Positions 1-10,595 of a stretch of 64,000 nucleotides of DNA are shown one piece after another (the first letter of the stretch is position 1; each line of letters opens with the position of its first letter). The stretch lies in contig NZ_MUHW01000002.1 in NCBI RefSeq assembly GCF_002007235.1, forward strand, positions 62,001 to 126,000, read 5' to 3'. Origin of the DNA: Oribacterium sp. C9. Lineage in GTDB: Bacteria; Bacillota; Clostridia; Lachnospirales; Lachnospiraceae. Below the pieces are notes generated by a model that had not been told where the DNA came from, searched no databases, and saw only the letters and a list, made by a program, of their open reading frames with translations. The position numbers were made by a program, and so were the translations under genes.

Positions 1-1
1 A

Positions 2-1150
2 AAGAACCGTTATGTGTTCGAGGATGCCCTTGTCCATGATATCCGCAAAAAACTTGAGCGCGCGGATGGCGATTTCAAAGTATATCGTGAGCGCGGACGT
101 ATCTATGTAACTGTAAAATCAGAGACCTACGACTATGACGAGACCGTAGATGCTCTCCAGCATGTTTTCGGAATCGTTTCTATCTGTCCGATGATCCAGA
201 TGGAGTCAACTCACGAATACAGTGAGCTTTCCGCGAAGGTTCTCGAATATTTCTCTTCTGTTTACGGTGACCGTAAGCTTACCTTCAAGGTTACCACCAG
301 ACGTGCAGACAAAGAGTTCCCGATGCAGTCAAACGAGGTGGATGCAGAACTCGGACATGACATCCTCGAGAAGTTCCCTAACACTTCCGTTGATGTTCAT
401 AAGCCTGAAGTGACTGTCCATGTGGAGATCCGCCAGTTTATAAACATCTATTCAGAAATCATCCCAGGTGTAGGCGGCATGCCTCTCGGAACCAACGGCA
501 AGGCCATGCTTCTTCTTTCCGGCGGCATAGACAGCCCTGTTGCCGGCTACATGATAGCCCGCAGAGGTGCCATCATTGAAGCCACATATTTCCACGCTCC
601 GCCATACACTTCAGAGCGCGCAAAGCAGAAGGTAGTTGATCTCGCCAATGAAGTCGCCCTCTACTCAGGTGCTATCGCTCTTCACGTCGTTAACTTTACA
701 GATATACAGCTTAAGATCTACGAGAAGTGCCCTCATGAAGAGCTCACCATCATCATGCGTCGATACATGATGCGTATCGCAGAAGCCATTGCAGAGAAGC
801 GCGGCTGTATAGCGCTTATCACCGGAGAATCCATCGGTCAGGTCGCAAGCCAGACCATGCAGTCTCTTGTTTGTACCAACGAGGTCTGCAATCTCCCTGT
901 ATACCGTCCTGTGATCGCTTTCGACAAGCAGCAGATCGTCGAGGTATCTCAGAAGATCGGAACCTATGAGACTTCCATCGAGCCTTTCGAGGACTGCTGT
1001 ACCATCTTCGTCGCGAAGCATCCTGTAACAAAGCCTCTTCCTGAGAAGATCAGAAAGTCCGAGGAGATCGTATTTGACGAGATGCTTCCACTTGTTGAGA
1101 AGGCCGTAAATGAAGCAGAGCTTATCTGGTGTGACGGAAGAAAGCACTGA
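2..1150 (+). CDS. thiI: tRNA 4-thiouridine synthase ThiI (5' end cut by window edge)
   Basis: ThiI adenylates U8 of tRNA and installs sulfur received from a cysteine desulfurase; it also serves thiazole synthesis in many bacteria. The frame is open from base 2, so the real start lies outside the window and the GTG at 14 is internal. Visible parts are the end of the N-terminal ferredoxin-like region, a THUMP domain (about residues 60-165 from that GTG) and the PP-loop SGGIDSP at 169-175. No C-terminal rhodanese domain follows, as is usual in Firmicutes, so sulfur would come directly from a NifS-type partner. A candidate partner lies at 2450-3607 on the opposite strand. A bidirectional terminator follows directly. 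Confidence 0.96.
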   Translation, partial: KNRYVFEDALVHDIRKKLERADGDFKVYRERGRIYVTVKSETYDYDETVDALQHVFGIVSICPMIQMESTHEYSELSAKVLEYFSSVYGDRKLTFKVTTRRADKEFPMQSNEVDAELGHDILEKFPNTSVDVHKPEVTVHVEIRQFINIYSEIIPGVGGMPLGTNGKAMLLLSGGIDSPVAGYMIARRGAIIEATYFHAPPYTSERAKQKVVDLANEVALYSGAIALHVVNFTDIQLKIYEKCPHEELTIIMRRYMMRIAEAIAEKRGCIALITGESIGQVASQTMQSLVCTNEVCNLPVYRPVIAFDKQQIVEVSQKIGTYETSIEPFEDCCTIFVAKHPVTKPLPEKIRKSEEIVFDEMLPLVEKAVNEAELIWCDGRKH

Positions 1151-1178
1151 TCAGCAAATTAATATTACTTGATACAAA

Positions 1179-1212
1179 AAATGCAAGGGGAAATACCCTT
1201 GCATTTTCTTTA
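1179..1212. terminator. Bidirectional terminator between thiI and prmA
   Basis: An 8-bp stem (TGCAAGGG / CCCTTGCA, loop of six) is flanked by A-rich sequence on the left and T-rich sequence on the right, so it can end thiI and, in reverse, prmA transcripts. Confidence 0.88.
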
Positions 1213-1248
1213 CTGTCTTGATAATCAGAGGACATCCATTTAAAAATC

Positions 1249-2313
1249 TTATTTTTTACGGGCTGTCACATTGACCCACTCGCCCTGATGGTTCACTTCC
1301 AGAACTTCCCATACATCTTCATGTACCTTAAATTCCTCAAGCACTTCCTTCTCACGCTCGTTAAGTATACCTGAAGTAATAAAAAGCCCATCCTTACGAA
1401 GCAGCGGTCCTACTTCTCCTGTGAGAAGCACTATGACAGGCGCAAGAATATTCGCCACTACGAGGTCATACTTTCCGAGGCCCATCTTCGCCTTCACTTC
1501 CTCATCGCCGATAACATTGCCTACAACCATATCAAAGCTTTCCTCAGAAAGCCCGTTAGCCTTCAGATTGTCATGCACTGCCGGAACAGCCTCTTCATCA
1601 AGATCGGTTCCGTAGATATGACCGGCACCGAGCTTAAGAGCTGTGATTCCGAGAATTCCTGATCCGGTTCCGATATCAGCCACCTCCGAACCCTTCTTCA
1701 TGTATTTCTGAAGCTGACGGATGCAAAGCTGTGTAGTTTCATGCATTCCCGTACCGAAGGCAGTTCCCGGATCTATCTCTATGAGAAGCTTGTCCTTGTG
1801 CTCTTCCGGAACCTCCTCCCATGTAGGCTTTATGAGAATATCTCCAACTGTAAACGGATGGAAGAAAGTCTTCCAGTTATTTATCCAGTCCTTATCCTCT
1901 GTCTCCGAGGTCTCGATGCTACCCGAACCCACATTGCAGTAGTTTCTCATGTCAGCGATCATTTCCTCCACCTCTTCAAGAAGCTTCTTAAGCTCCTGAG
2001 GAGTGTAGACATTGGAAGTATTAGGCATGTAGCTCGCATCCACTGAAGGATCCTCAAGATACTTTTTAGCTTTCTCCATACGATCCTGCTTAGCTTCAGG
2101 ATCAAGAACCTCCACATAGAAACTTACGTCTGCAAGTCCGTCATCAGGTCCCATATCAGGAAGAATATCTATAAACATCCCCTTTGTATCTTCTTCCGAA
2201 AGAGGGATCTTGTCCTCTATCTGAACTCCGTCCAGACCGAGATCCGCAAGATTTGCGCTAAGAATGTCTTCCGCCTCAGTCGTTGTATGAATAGTGAACT
2301 TTCTCCAAACCAT
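1249..2313 (-). CDS. prmA: Ribosomal protein L11 methyltransferase PrmA
   Basis: PrmA trimethylates ribosomal protein L11 using SAM. The 354-residue protein has the family N-terminal recognition half and a C-terminal Rossmann methyltransferase with the motif FGTGMHETTQLC, the SAM loop DIGTGSGILG, and VVANILAPVI in place of the NIL catalytic region. It is somewhat longer than typical Bacillus PrmA (about 310 residues) because of a charged insert near residues 90-130. The ATG has a GGTGAT ribosome binding site five bases upstream. It lies downstream of rsmE and a cysteine desulfurase, a group that commonly trails dnaJ in Clostridia. Confidence 0.95.
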   Translation of the reverse strand: MVWRKFTIHTTTEAEDILSANLADLGLDGVQIEDKIPLSEEDTKGMFIDILPDMGPDDGLADVSFYVEVLDPEAKQDRMEKAKKYLEDPSVDASYMPNTSNVYTPQELKKLLEEVEEMIADMRNYCNVGSGSIETSETEDKDWINNWKTFFHPFTVGDILIKPTWEEVPEEHKDKLLIEIDPGTAFGTGMHETTQLCIRQLQKYMKKGSEVADIGTGSGILGITALKLGAGHIYGTDLDEEAVPAVHDNLKANGLSEESFDMVVGNVIGDEEVKAKMGLGKYDLVVANILAPVIVLLTGEVGPLLRKDGLFITSGILNEREKEVLEEFKVHEDVWEVLEVNHQGEWVNVTARKK

Positions 2314-2449
2314 AAATCACCAATTGCCTTTCCATATATCTGTTTCCATCCGGCTATGATCGATATAAATAATTCTACATCGAACCATCCAGAGATCCAT
2401 CAACCTCAGATCCTTAATATAGCCGTCATCTTATCCAAATAATATAACA

Positions 2450-3607
2450 TCAGAATCTGGTAAATCTTCTAAGTACAGGAATCAGCTCCTTTAGAGCATC
2501 CATGCATATATCCACCTCTTCCTTCTCGTTAAACATTCCGAAGGAAAATCTGATCGTTGAATCCAAAAGCTCCTGCTTAACACCTATAGCCTTAAGGGTT
2601 CCTGAAATCCCCGGGTGGTTTGATGAGCATGCCGAACCCGAACTTACATAGATTCCCTTTTCTTCAAGTGCGTGAAGCAAAACCTCTGCTCTCACCTTTT
2701 CAAATGAAGCCGAAACTATATTAGGTGCTGACGCCTCTCCTGTTTCAGAGTTAACTGTAACGCCCTCAATTTTTGATATTTCAGAAATAAAGTAGTCCTT
2801 AATATACTGTATTCTCTTTATCTTCTCATCATGATCCCTGTATGCAAGCTCTGCGGCAAGTCCCATGCCTGCAATTCCCGGAACATTGTGGGTTCCCGAT
2901 CGCATGTCCTCCTGCTGTCCCCCTCCATAGATCATCGGACGAAGCTTTATCTTCTCATCAACATAGAGGAAGCCCACGCCCTTAGGCCCGTGAATCTTAT
3001 GTCCGGAAACAGAAAGCATGTCGATGTTCTGCTTCTTCGGGCGGATAGACAGTTTTCCGTAAGACTGGATGGCATCGGTATGGAACCATGTGTTAGGATT
3101 GCACTCCTTCACTATCCTTCCGATCTCCTCCACAGGCTCTATGGCACCGATCTCATTGTTAACATGCATGATGGAAACAAGGATGGTATCCGGACGGATG
3201 GCTGCTCTTAAATCATCCAGGCTTATATGTCCCTTGGAATCCACAGGAAGATATGTTATCTCATAGCCAAGCTCAGCAAGCACATCCAGAGGCTTGTAAA
3301 TTGCAGCATGCTCCACCTGTGAGGAAATAATATGCTTTCCCTGCTTACGCTTTGCAAAGGCAGTTCCGAAGATAACAGTGTTGTTGGACTCTGTTCCACC
3401 GGATGTAAATATTATCTCCCTTGGCTTTACCTTCAGTGTATCTGCCACCTGCTGACGGGCTGTACGAAAAATCTTCTCCGCATCAAAGCCCTTTATATGC
3501 TTGGAAGATGGATTACCGTAATCCTCCTCCATAGTTTTCTTCATTAACTCCACCACCTCAGGATAAACCCTTGTGGTAGCTGAATTGTCAAAATATATTT
3601 CTCTCAT
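2450..3607 (-). CDS. Cysteine desulfurase, NifS/IscS type
   Basis: This PLP enzyme takes sulfur from cysteine as a persulfide for tRNA thiolation or Fe-S assembly. From the chosen start MREIYFDNSATT it has 385 residues. The PLP lysine is K204 in SGHKIHGPKG, and the persulfide cysteine is C327 in SSGSACSS. The longer open frame to 3769 adds 54 residues unlike the family and overlaps rsmE; the internal ATG has an AGGG ribosome binding site, so the short form was chosen. No IscU or sufB-like gene is adjacent, and thiI lies close by in the convergent direction. It is therefore likely the ThiI sulfur donor, though that pairing is inferred. Confidence 0.93.
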   Translation of the reverse strand: MREIYFDNSATTRVYPEVVELMKKTMEEDYGNPSSKHIKGFDAEKIFRTARQQVADTLKVKPREIIFTSGGTESNNTVIFGTAFAKRKQGKHIISSQVEHAAIYKPLDVLAELGYEITYLPVDSKGHISLDDLRAAIRPDTILVSIMHVNNEIGAIEPVEEIGRIVKECNPNTWFHTDAIQSYGKLSIRPKKQNIDMLSVSGHKIHGPKGVGFLYVDEKIKLRPMIYGGGQQEDMRSGTHNVPGIAGMGLAAELAYRDHDEKIKRIQYIKDYFISEISKIEGVTVNSETGEASAPNIVSASFEKVRAEVLLHALEEKGIYVSSGSACSSNHPGISGTLKAIGVKQELLDSTIRFSFGMFNEKEEVDICMDALKELIPVLRRFTRF

Positions 3608-3758
3608 TCTTTTCCCTGCTATCTGCTTATCTGTTAAATGTAGTTTTTCCTTTATATCCGGCACCACAGAGTAAAATCTGATTATCTGATTCATAGTCTG
3701 TGAATACGAAACACGGCAGCTTTTTCTAAATCGCGGAAAAATGCCTCTATCCCGTAAA

Positions 3759-4565
3759 CTATTCCTCATCCCCCATTGCTTCCAATGTGAGCATCAGCAT
3801 GCTCATGCTGGTGATGGCTGCAGTCTCTGTTCTGAGGATTCTCTTTCCGAGAGTTATGGGTTCAATTCCATGGGAAAGGGCATCCTCTATCTCAGCTTCC
3901 GAAAATCCACCCTCGGGTCCTATAAATACCGCTATCTTACCTTGTCTCGGAACCTTTTTTAGCTCCTCCATGGTATGCTTTATGTTCTTGGCATTCTCAT
4001 AGGGGATAAGCTTAAGATCAAAGTCCTTAACATATTCCATAGCAGCCTTCCACTTCATCACCGGCATGACCTCAGGAATGATGGAACGCTTTGACTGTTT
4101 CGCCGCAGCCTCTGCTATAGCCTGCCAGCGTTCTGTTTTCTTCTGAGCTTTCTTATCATCCAGCTTCACAACAGTGTTTTTTGAATCAAGTGGAATCACT
4201 GCATGAGCCCCAAGCTCCACAGCCTTCTGGATGATAAGCTCCATCTTGTCCTGTTTAGGCAATCCCTGAAACAGATATATGTCAGCAGGAAGCTCATGTA
4301 TCTCTTCTACGAAATTGATATGAAGCACCACCTCAGGATCACTAACACAGGCGCCGCCTGCATTGGCAAACTCTCTGATCCAATTCTCATCATGGATCTC
4401 TTCCACTTCACACTCATAATCCGTGCCTTCCCCATCTGAGATAAGAACCTTTTCTCCTGCTCTTACACGGAGCACATTCTTCAAATGATTATAATTGTCA
4501 CCTGTAAGGCGGACCTTACGGGCATCTGTATCAATATCGGATCTTTCTACAAAAAAATGGTGCAT
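3759..4565 (-). CDS. rsmE: 16S rRNA (uracil1498-N3)-methyltransferase RsmE
   Basis: RsmE is a SPOUT-fold methyltransferase modifying U1498 of 16S rRNA. The 268-residue protein has the N-terminal PUA-like part and the C-terminal knot with FIGPEGGFSEAEI and LGKRILRTETA, both hallmark motifs. The ATG has AAGG seven bases upstream. It follows dnaJ after a hairpin and precedes the cysteine desulfurase and prmA on the same strand, so these three genes probably form one transcript. Confidence 0.96.
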   Translation of the reverse strand: MHHFFVERSDIDTDARKVRLTGDNYNHLKNVLRVRAGEKVLISDGEGTDYECEVEEIHDENWIREFANAGGACVSDPEVVLHINFVEEIHELPADIYLFQGLPKQDKMELIIQKAVELGAHAVIPLDSKNTVVKLDDKKAQKKTERWQAIAEAAAKQSKRSIIPEVMPVMKWKAAMEYVKDFDLKLIPYENAKNIKHTMEELKKVPRQGKIAVFIGPEGGFSEAEIEDALSHGIEPITLGKRILRTETAAITSMSMLMLTLEAMGDEE

Positions 4566-4594
4566 ATCTTACCTTCTTTTTATAAAGTCAATAA

Positions 4595-4628
4595 ACCATC
4601 ATTCATGTTTCAACGCATGAATGATGGT
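4595..4628 (-). terminator. Hairpin after dnaJ, probable terminator
   Basis: Perfect 13-bp inverted repeat (ACCATCATTCATG and its complement) with an 8-base loop, between dnaJ and rsmE. The T-tract on the minus strand is weak (TTTATTG), so partial read-through into rsmE is likely. Confidence 0.65.
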
Positions 4629-4636
4629 CTACATTA

Positions 4637-5758
4637 TCAAATCTCTACTGTCTCACCACAGGCCTCAGCATAAGCCTTGAGTGCTTCCTTCTGCTTCTTA
4701 TTGAGTGAAGAAGGAATGTTCACCACGATAGTAACATAGTGGTCACCGCGAACATTTGGATTGTTAAGGCTCGGAACTCCCTTGCCTCTAAGTCTTGTCT
4801 TTGTATCAGACTGTGTACCCGGCTTGATGGCAAGCTCTACATTTCCATCCACTGTACGAATGACCTTCTTGCCGCCGAGGGCAGCTGTCGCAAAGCTGAT
4901 CTCCTCAGTTGAGTAGATGTTTGTTCCCTGACGCTTGAAGAAAGGATGCTGTGATACAGCGATATCAACAAGCAGATCTCCTCTCGGACCTCCGTTTGTT
5001 CCCGGATCTCCTCCGCCTGAACGACGAAGTGTCTGTCCGTCATCGATACCTGCAGGAATCGTGATCTCGATGTTCTTCTGAGTCGAAATATAACCCTCGC
5101 CTCGGCAGTCAGGACACTTCTCCTTAACGATCTTTCCGCTTCCCTGGCAGTCAGGACATGTTGCCACCTGCTGAATGGTTCCAAACATGCTCTGACGCTG
5201 CATAACAACCTGGCCGCGACCTCCGCATCTTGAACATGTTTCAGGCTGTGTTCCGGGTTTTGCTCCTGTACCGTTACACTTCGTACATTCATCCTTATAA
5301 CGGATCTTAACGGTCTTCTTGCATCCCTTGATAGCCTCATCAAATGTTATGCGCACACCTGTACGTATAGACTGTCCGCGGGTTGCCTGATTTGCCGTAC
5401 CGCCGTAGGAAGAAAAACCGCCTCTGCCGCCGCCGAAGCCGAAGATATCTCCGAAGATATCCGAGAAATCCATACCGCCGAAATCGAAGCCGCCGAAACC
5501 GCTGCTCTGACCTGCTGCAGAGTTCGGATCGAACGCAGCATGTCCGTAAGTATCATACGCCTTACGCTTCTGCTCATCTGAAAGAACCGCATATGCCTCA
5601 TTCGCCTCACGGAACTTCTCTGCTGCGGCATTATCTCCCGGGTTGGCATCCGGATGATATTTTTTGGCAAGCTTACGGAAAGCTCGTTTAATGGTTGCGT
5701 CATCAGCATTTTTATCTACGCCGAGAACCTCATAATAGTCTCGCTTCTGTTCTGCCAT
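4637..5758 (-). CDS. dnaJ: Chaperone protein DnaJ (Hsp40)
   Basis: DnaJ delivers substrates to DnaK and stimulates its ATPase. The 373-residue protein has the J domain with KYHPDAN (HPD triad), a Gly/Phe-rich linker at about 75-125, four zinc-binding CxxCxGxG repeats ([32 protein letters not shown]) and the C-terminal substrate-binding domain, which is a complete type I DnaJ. The ribosome binding site AGGAGAT is ideally spaced. It is the last gene of the hrcA operon. A 10-bp GC-rich hairpin lies in the gap from dnaK. Confidence 0.98.
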   Translation of the reverse strand: MAEQKRDYYEVLGVDKNADDATIKRAFRKLAKKYHPDANPGDNAAAEKFREANEAYAVLSDEQKRKAYDTYGHAAFDPNSAAGQSSGFGGFDFGGMDFSDIFGDIFGFGGGRGGFSSYGGTANQATRGQSIRTGVRITFDEAIKGCKKTVKIRYKDECTKCNGTGAKPGTQPETCSRCGGRGQVVMQRQSMFGTIQQVATCPDCQGSGKIVKEKCPDCRGEGYISTQKNIEITIPAGIDDGQTLRRSGGGDPGTNGGPRGDLLVDIAVSQHPFFKRQGTNIYSTEEISFATAALGGKKVIRTVDGNVELAIKPGTQSDTKTRLRGKGVPSLNNPNVRGDHYVTIVVNIPSSLNKKQKEALKAYAEACGETVEI

Positions 5759-5804
5759 CTTTATCTCCTAATAGACCTTAAAGGTCACTTCTAATCGACA
5801 TATT

Positions 5805-5829
5805 GCCCCCGACGCAATGCGCCGGAGGC
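5805..5829 (-). other. GC-rich hairpin between dnaK and dnaJ
   Basis: Arms 5805-5814 and 5820-5829 pair with two G-T wobbles around a 5-base loop. No T-tract follows, so this is more likely an mRNA processing or stability hairpin that sets the dnaK to dnaJ ratio than a terminator. The role is inferred. Confidence 0.5.
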
Positions 5830-5872
5830 TTTATGAATGATACCCTACACTTTAAATTGTGTAAAGTCTAAA

Positions 5873-7756
<1,884 letters not shown>

Positions 7757-7855
7757 TTATTCAAAACAAACATGTAATCTATATTTACCTGTCCCACCGT
7801 CCACTTATGCATCCGGGGAACTTCATCGAAAAAGCCACTGCCATTTCGTTATGAA

Positions 7856-8467
7856 CTATTTCTTCACCTTGACCATGCTGTGTCTTACAACCTGATCCTT
7901 GTAGGTATAACCCTTCTGAAGGTCCTGTGTGATGATATCCTCTTCCACGTCACTTTCAGTATCAGTCATCACTGCATTGTGAAGGTTTGGATCAAATTTC
8001 TCTCCCTCTGCCTTTATGGCCTTTACCTGGAGATCTTCGAACATCTTCTGGATCTGCTTGTAGATGCCCTGAACGCCCTTTGTAAAGGCATCCTCCTCAT
8101 CCTCCTTTTCAACAGTCAAAAGTGCTCTTTCAAAGTTATCAACTACCGGAAGCAGCTTCTCGATAACATCTCTGGCACCAAAGTCAAAGTTCTGAACCTT
8201 CTCCTTCTCTGTACGTTTACGGAAGTTATCAAACTCTGCATACAGTCTTGTATACTTATCCTTCCACTCAGCGATCTCCGCCTCATACTTTTCCTTAAGC
8301 TTTACGGCTTCAGCATCATCTGTCGCTTCTGCTTCCTCCGAAGCCTCAGCCTCTGAATTTACATCCTTTTCATCTGCAGGCTGCTCATTAACTTCCTCTG
8401 TCTTACCTGCGGTAGTCTCTTCAGTACCCTGCTCTTCGGAAGACTGTTTCAATTCTTCGTCTTTCAA
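7856..8467 (-). CDS. grpE: Nucleotide exchange factor GrpE
   Basis: GrpE releases ADP from DnaK. The product has an acidic, disordered N-terminus (Glu/Ala-rich to about residue 65), a long coiled coil, the motif FDNFRKRTEKEK and a C-terminal beta domain ending HSMVKVKK. The open frame runs to 8485, but AGGAGG lies inside that extension and is placed five bases before a TTG at 8465-8467, so the TTG is taken as start (203 residues). Second gene of the heat-shock operon. Confidence 0.96.
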   Translation of the reverse strand: MKDEELKQSSEEQGTEETTAGKTEEVNEQPADEKDVNSEAEASEEAEATDDAEAVKLKEKYEAEIAEWKDKYTRLYAEFDNFRKRTEKEKVQNFDFGARDVIEKLLPVVDNFERALLTVEKEDEEDAFTKGVQGIYKQIQKMFEDLQVKAIKAEGEKFDPNLHNAVMTDTESDVEEDIITQDLQKGYTYKDQVVRHSMVKVKK

Positions 8468-8530
8468 GATAACCTCCTGTTTCAAGTCCCTGAGGACCTA
8501 ATATATTTAACTGTTCTAAAAACATTTTTG

Positions 8531-9562
8531 CTACTTAAATGCCTGATCCATCTCGCTCTGAAGCTTACTCAGGATCTCAAGCACCTTTTCATAATCCATC
8601 CGCTTCGGTCCTATGACTCCGATGGTTCCCTTCAGTCCGTTACCAAGCTCATAACTGGCCGTTACCACTGAACAATCCGCCATGTTCTGAAGCGGGGATT
8701 CATCACCTATATAAACCTGAATCGGTCTTTTGCCTTCTCCACGCTCTTCAGCCCCCTTGACAAGAGCCGCAAGCTCGTCCTTTGTCTCAAAGGCACTTAT
8801 GAGTTTTGATGCATTGTCCGATTCTGTAAGCTCCGGATATTTAAAAATGTTTGTTGCTCCCGATGTATAGATCTGAGAATCTCCGAACTTGATATCCAGA
8901 ACATCCACTATACTGGAAACTATAGCCTTTATGGTTTCCTTATGGTTTGTTCTCGCCAGAAGCTGTGCGAGACGTCCCTCTGTTATATCTTCAACAGAAA
9001 GTCCGCTGAGTTCATCATTGAGCAGCATGTTAATGCTAAGTACTCTGTTGAAATCAAGCTCCTCGGAACCATCGAGAAGAACTGTAGCTGTCTTTACGAT
9101 GTTTCCCTGCATCATGATAACAAGCAGCAGTCTTTTTGAATCCACAAGGGATGTCTGAATAAACTTTATCTTGTTAGTCCTGATAGAAGGTCCGGTGACC
9201 ACTGCAGCATAGTTGGTATTCTGTGCAAGATTCTTTACCAGAGTCTTCAAAGTAGTTTCAAGTCTGTCTACCTTCTCAAACATCTCCGTCTTTACATCAT
9301 CGATCTCATGCTGATGGGATTCCATCAACTGATCCACGTAAAAGCGGTATCCCTTATCACTTGGAATGCGTCCTGCCGATGTGTGAGGCTGAAGGATATA
9401 TCCCATCTCCTCAAGATCACTCATCTCATTTCTAATGGTGGCAGAACTAAGATTTAATCCTGAATACTTACTTATGGTACGCGAGCCCACCGGTTCCCCG
9501 GTCTCAAGATAATTTTTTATTATCGTTGTCAGGATAACGACCTTGCGTTGATCCAGTTCCAT
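8531..9562 (-). CDS. hrcA: Heat-inducible transcription repressor HrcA
   Basis: HrcA binds CIRCE and represses the chaperone operon; the GroEL-dependent folding of HrcA is the known sensing mechanism in Bacillus. The protein has an N-terminal winged helix (LSSATIRNEMSDLEEMGYI, then QPHTSAGRIPSDKGYRFYVD) and the GAF-like C-terminal domain. The longest frame starts inside the CIRCE operator at 9598; the ATG at 9562 has AAAGGAGG seven bases upstream and is clearly the start (343 residues). First gene of the operon and autoregulated. Confidence 0.97.
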   Translation of the reverse strand: MELDQRKVVILTTIIKNYLETGEPVGSRTISKYSGLNLSSATIRNEMSDLEEMGYILQPHTSAGRIPSDKGYRFYVDQLMESHQHEIDDVKTEMFEKVDRLETTLKTLVKNLAQNTNYAAVVTGPSIRTNKIKFIQTSLVDSKRLLLVIMMQGNIVKTATVLLDGSEELDFNRVLSINMLLNDELSGLSVEDITEGRLAQLLARTNHKETIKAIVSSIVDVLDIKFGDSQIYTSGATNIFKYPELTESDNASKLISAFETKDELAALVKGAEERGEGKRPIQVYIGDESPLQNMADCSVVTASYELGNGLKGTIGVIGPKRMDYEKVLEILSKLQSEMDQAFK

Positions 9563-9587
9563 CTGTCCGCCTCCTTTATTTTTTCTG

Positions 9588-9614
9588 TTAGCACTCAAAA
9601 TATTGGAGTGCTAA
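9588..9614. promoter_or_regulatory. CIRCE operator (HrcA binding site)
   Basis: TTAGCACTC, nine bases, then GAGTGCTAA: an exact match to the CIRCE consensus. It sits between the -10 box and the hrcA ribosome binding site, the usual repressing position. Confidence 0.97.
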
Positions 9615-9626
9615 CATCTGAAAGTT

Positions 9627-9655
9627 ATAATACTCGCCTTGCTATTTTATGTCAA
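9627..9655 (-). promoter_or_regulatory. SigA-type promoter of the hrcA operon
   Basis: TTGACA, 17 bases, TATTAT on the minus strand, just upstream of CIRCE. Near-perfect vegetative promoter. Confidence 0.9.
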
Positions 9656-9690
9656 GAGATTTAGCTTATGGTAATTGTGAAATAATGATG

Positions 9691-9722
9691 AAAAAAGGAG
9701 CTGCCAACGCAGCTCCTTTTTT
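9691..9722. terminator. Bidirectional terminator upstream of hrcA
   Basis: GGAGCTGC / GCAGCTCC stem with loop CAAC, flanked by six A and six T. It ends the 3D-domain gene transcript on the minus strand before the hrcA promoter. Confidence 0.9.
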
Positions 9723-9792
9723 CTACTGATATCCCGGCTATATGGCTCACCATCCTCGCCGTTTATCTCAATATTCCGTTTTCGTTTTATAG

Positions 9793-10392
9793 TTACCCGG
9801 TATAGATCGCATCGTAAACCTCAGCATACTGCCATCCGTGTTCAGTTACACCGGCTGCCTCCTCATAGGTGTCATAATATACGTCTATCAGATGGCCTCT
9901 CACGTTGCCTCCTATGTCCTCTACCGTATATACAGTGTTATTTATAAACACCTTTTTACCCAATCCAAGAACTGACAAGTCAGCCGCGATGGTGTGATCC
10001 GCCACAGTAGGAGCTCCTGAATAAGTCAATCCACCTCCACTGTATCCAGTCAGCTTAAAAATACCATTAGACTGTCCTTTTATATAATGAGTAGACTCTT
10101 CTGTAACCTTGGCGCCAACCTGAGTCACGCCCTGTTGTTTAGCGGCCTGAGCCTCTGCAAGCTCCTTTAGATGAGCCTCCAGCACCTCCTCTGCGTAGGT
10201 TTCCGAATTTATTTCTGCATCAAGTTCAGCATCAGTGCTCTGTTCCAAAGAATAGCCATTTACAAGCGAAGTGTCACTCCATGCCGAGCCTGTAGGTCCG
10301 TACTCCTGGCTCTCCGCTGCAAGTGCAGAAGATGAAACAACAACAGCAATCACTAGAGTTGCCGCCATCGTTTTTAGTTCTTCTAATCTCAT
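9793..10392 (-). CDS. Secreted 3D-domain protein (cell-wall associated)
   Basis: The 199-residue protein has a signal peptide (hydrophobic MAATLVIAVVVSSSALAA), a Glu/Ala-rich linker with possible coiled coil around 50-90, and a C-terminal 3D domain starting IFKLTGYSGGG. The three conserved aspartates are seen in TIAAD, TVEDIGG and LIDVYYD. This double-psi beta-barrel fold is found in the lytic transglycosylase MltA and in resuscitation or sporulation wall proteins, so a peptidoglycan role outside the cell is likely; the exact activity is not shown. The ATG has AGGAGG upstream. A candidate promoter TTGACC-17-TAAGGT lies at 10496-10524. Confidence 0.85.
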   Translation of the reverse strand: MRLEELKTMAATLVIAVVVSSSALAAESQEYGPTGSAWSDTSLVNGYSLEQSTDAELDAEINSETYAEEVLEAHLKELAEAQAAKQQGVTQVGAKVTEESTHYIKGQSNGIFKLTGYSGGGLTYSGAPTVADHTIAADLSVLGLGKKVFINNTVYTVEDIGGNVRGHLIDVYYDTYEEAAGVTEHGWQYAEVYDAIYTG

Positions 10393-10595
10393 ATAAATAT
10401 TTCCTCCTGTATATACACGGTTCTCAAATTGCAGGAACCATGCTCCAAAGCATATCTATACTCATCTCCCATCAGTTTAACGCAATTACATTTAGACCTT
10501 AATACACATGTATATGCAGGTCAACTTACTTTTTTATAACCAAATTGTAAGATTCGCATTAATTTAATGGTTTTTATAAGAGGAAAATGTATATT

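Noticed and set aside
3608-3769. 54-residue N-terminal extension of the cysteine desulfurase
   Set aside because: It overlaps rsmE, does not resemble the family N-terminus and an internal ATG has a ribosome binding site.
5383-5691. Arg-rich reading frame on the plus strand opposite dnaJ
   Set aside because: It mirrors the Gly/Phe-rich J-domain linker in another frame; low-complexity translation, no ribosome binding site.
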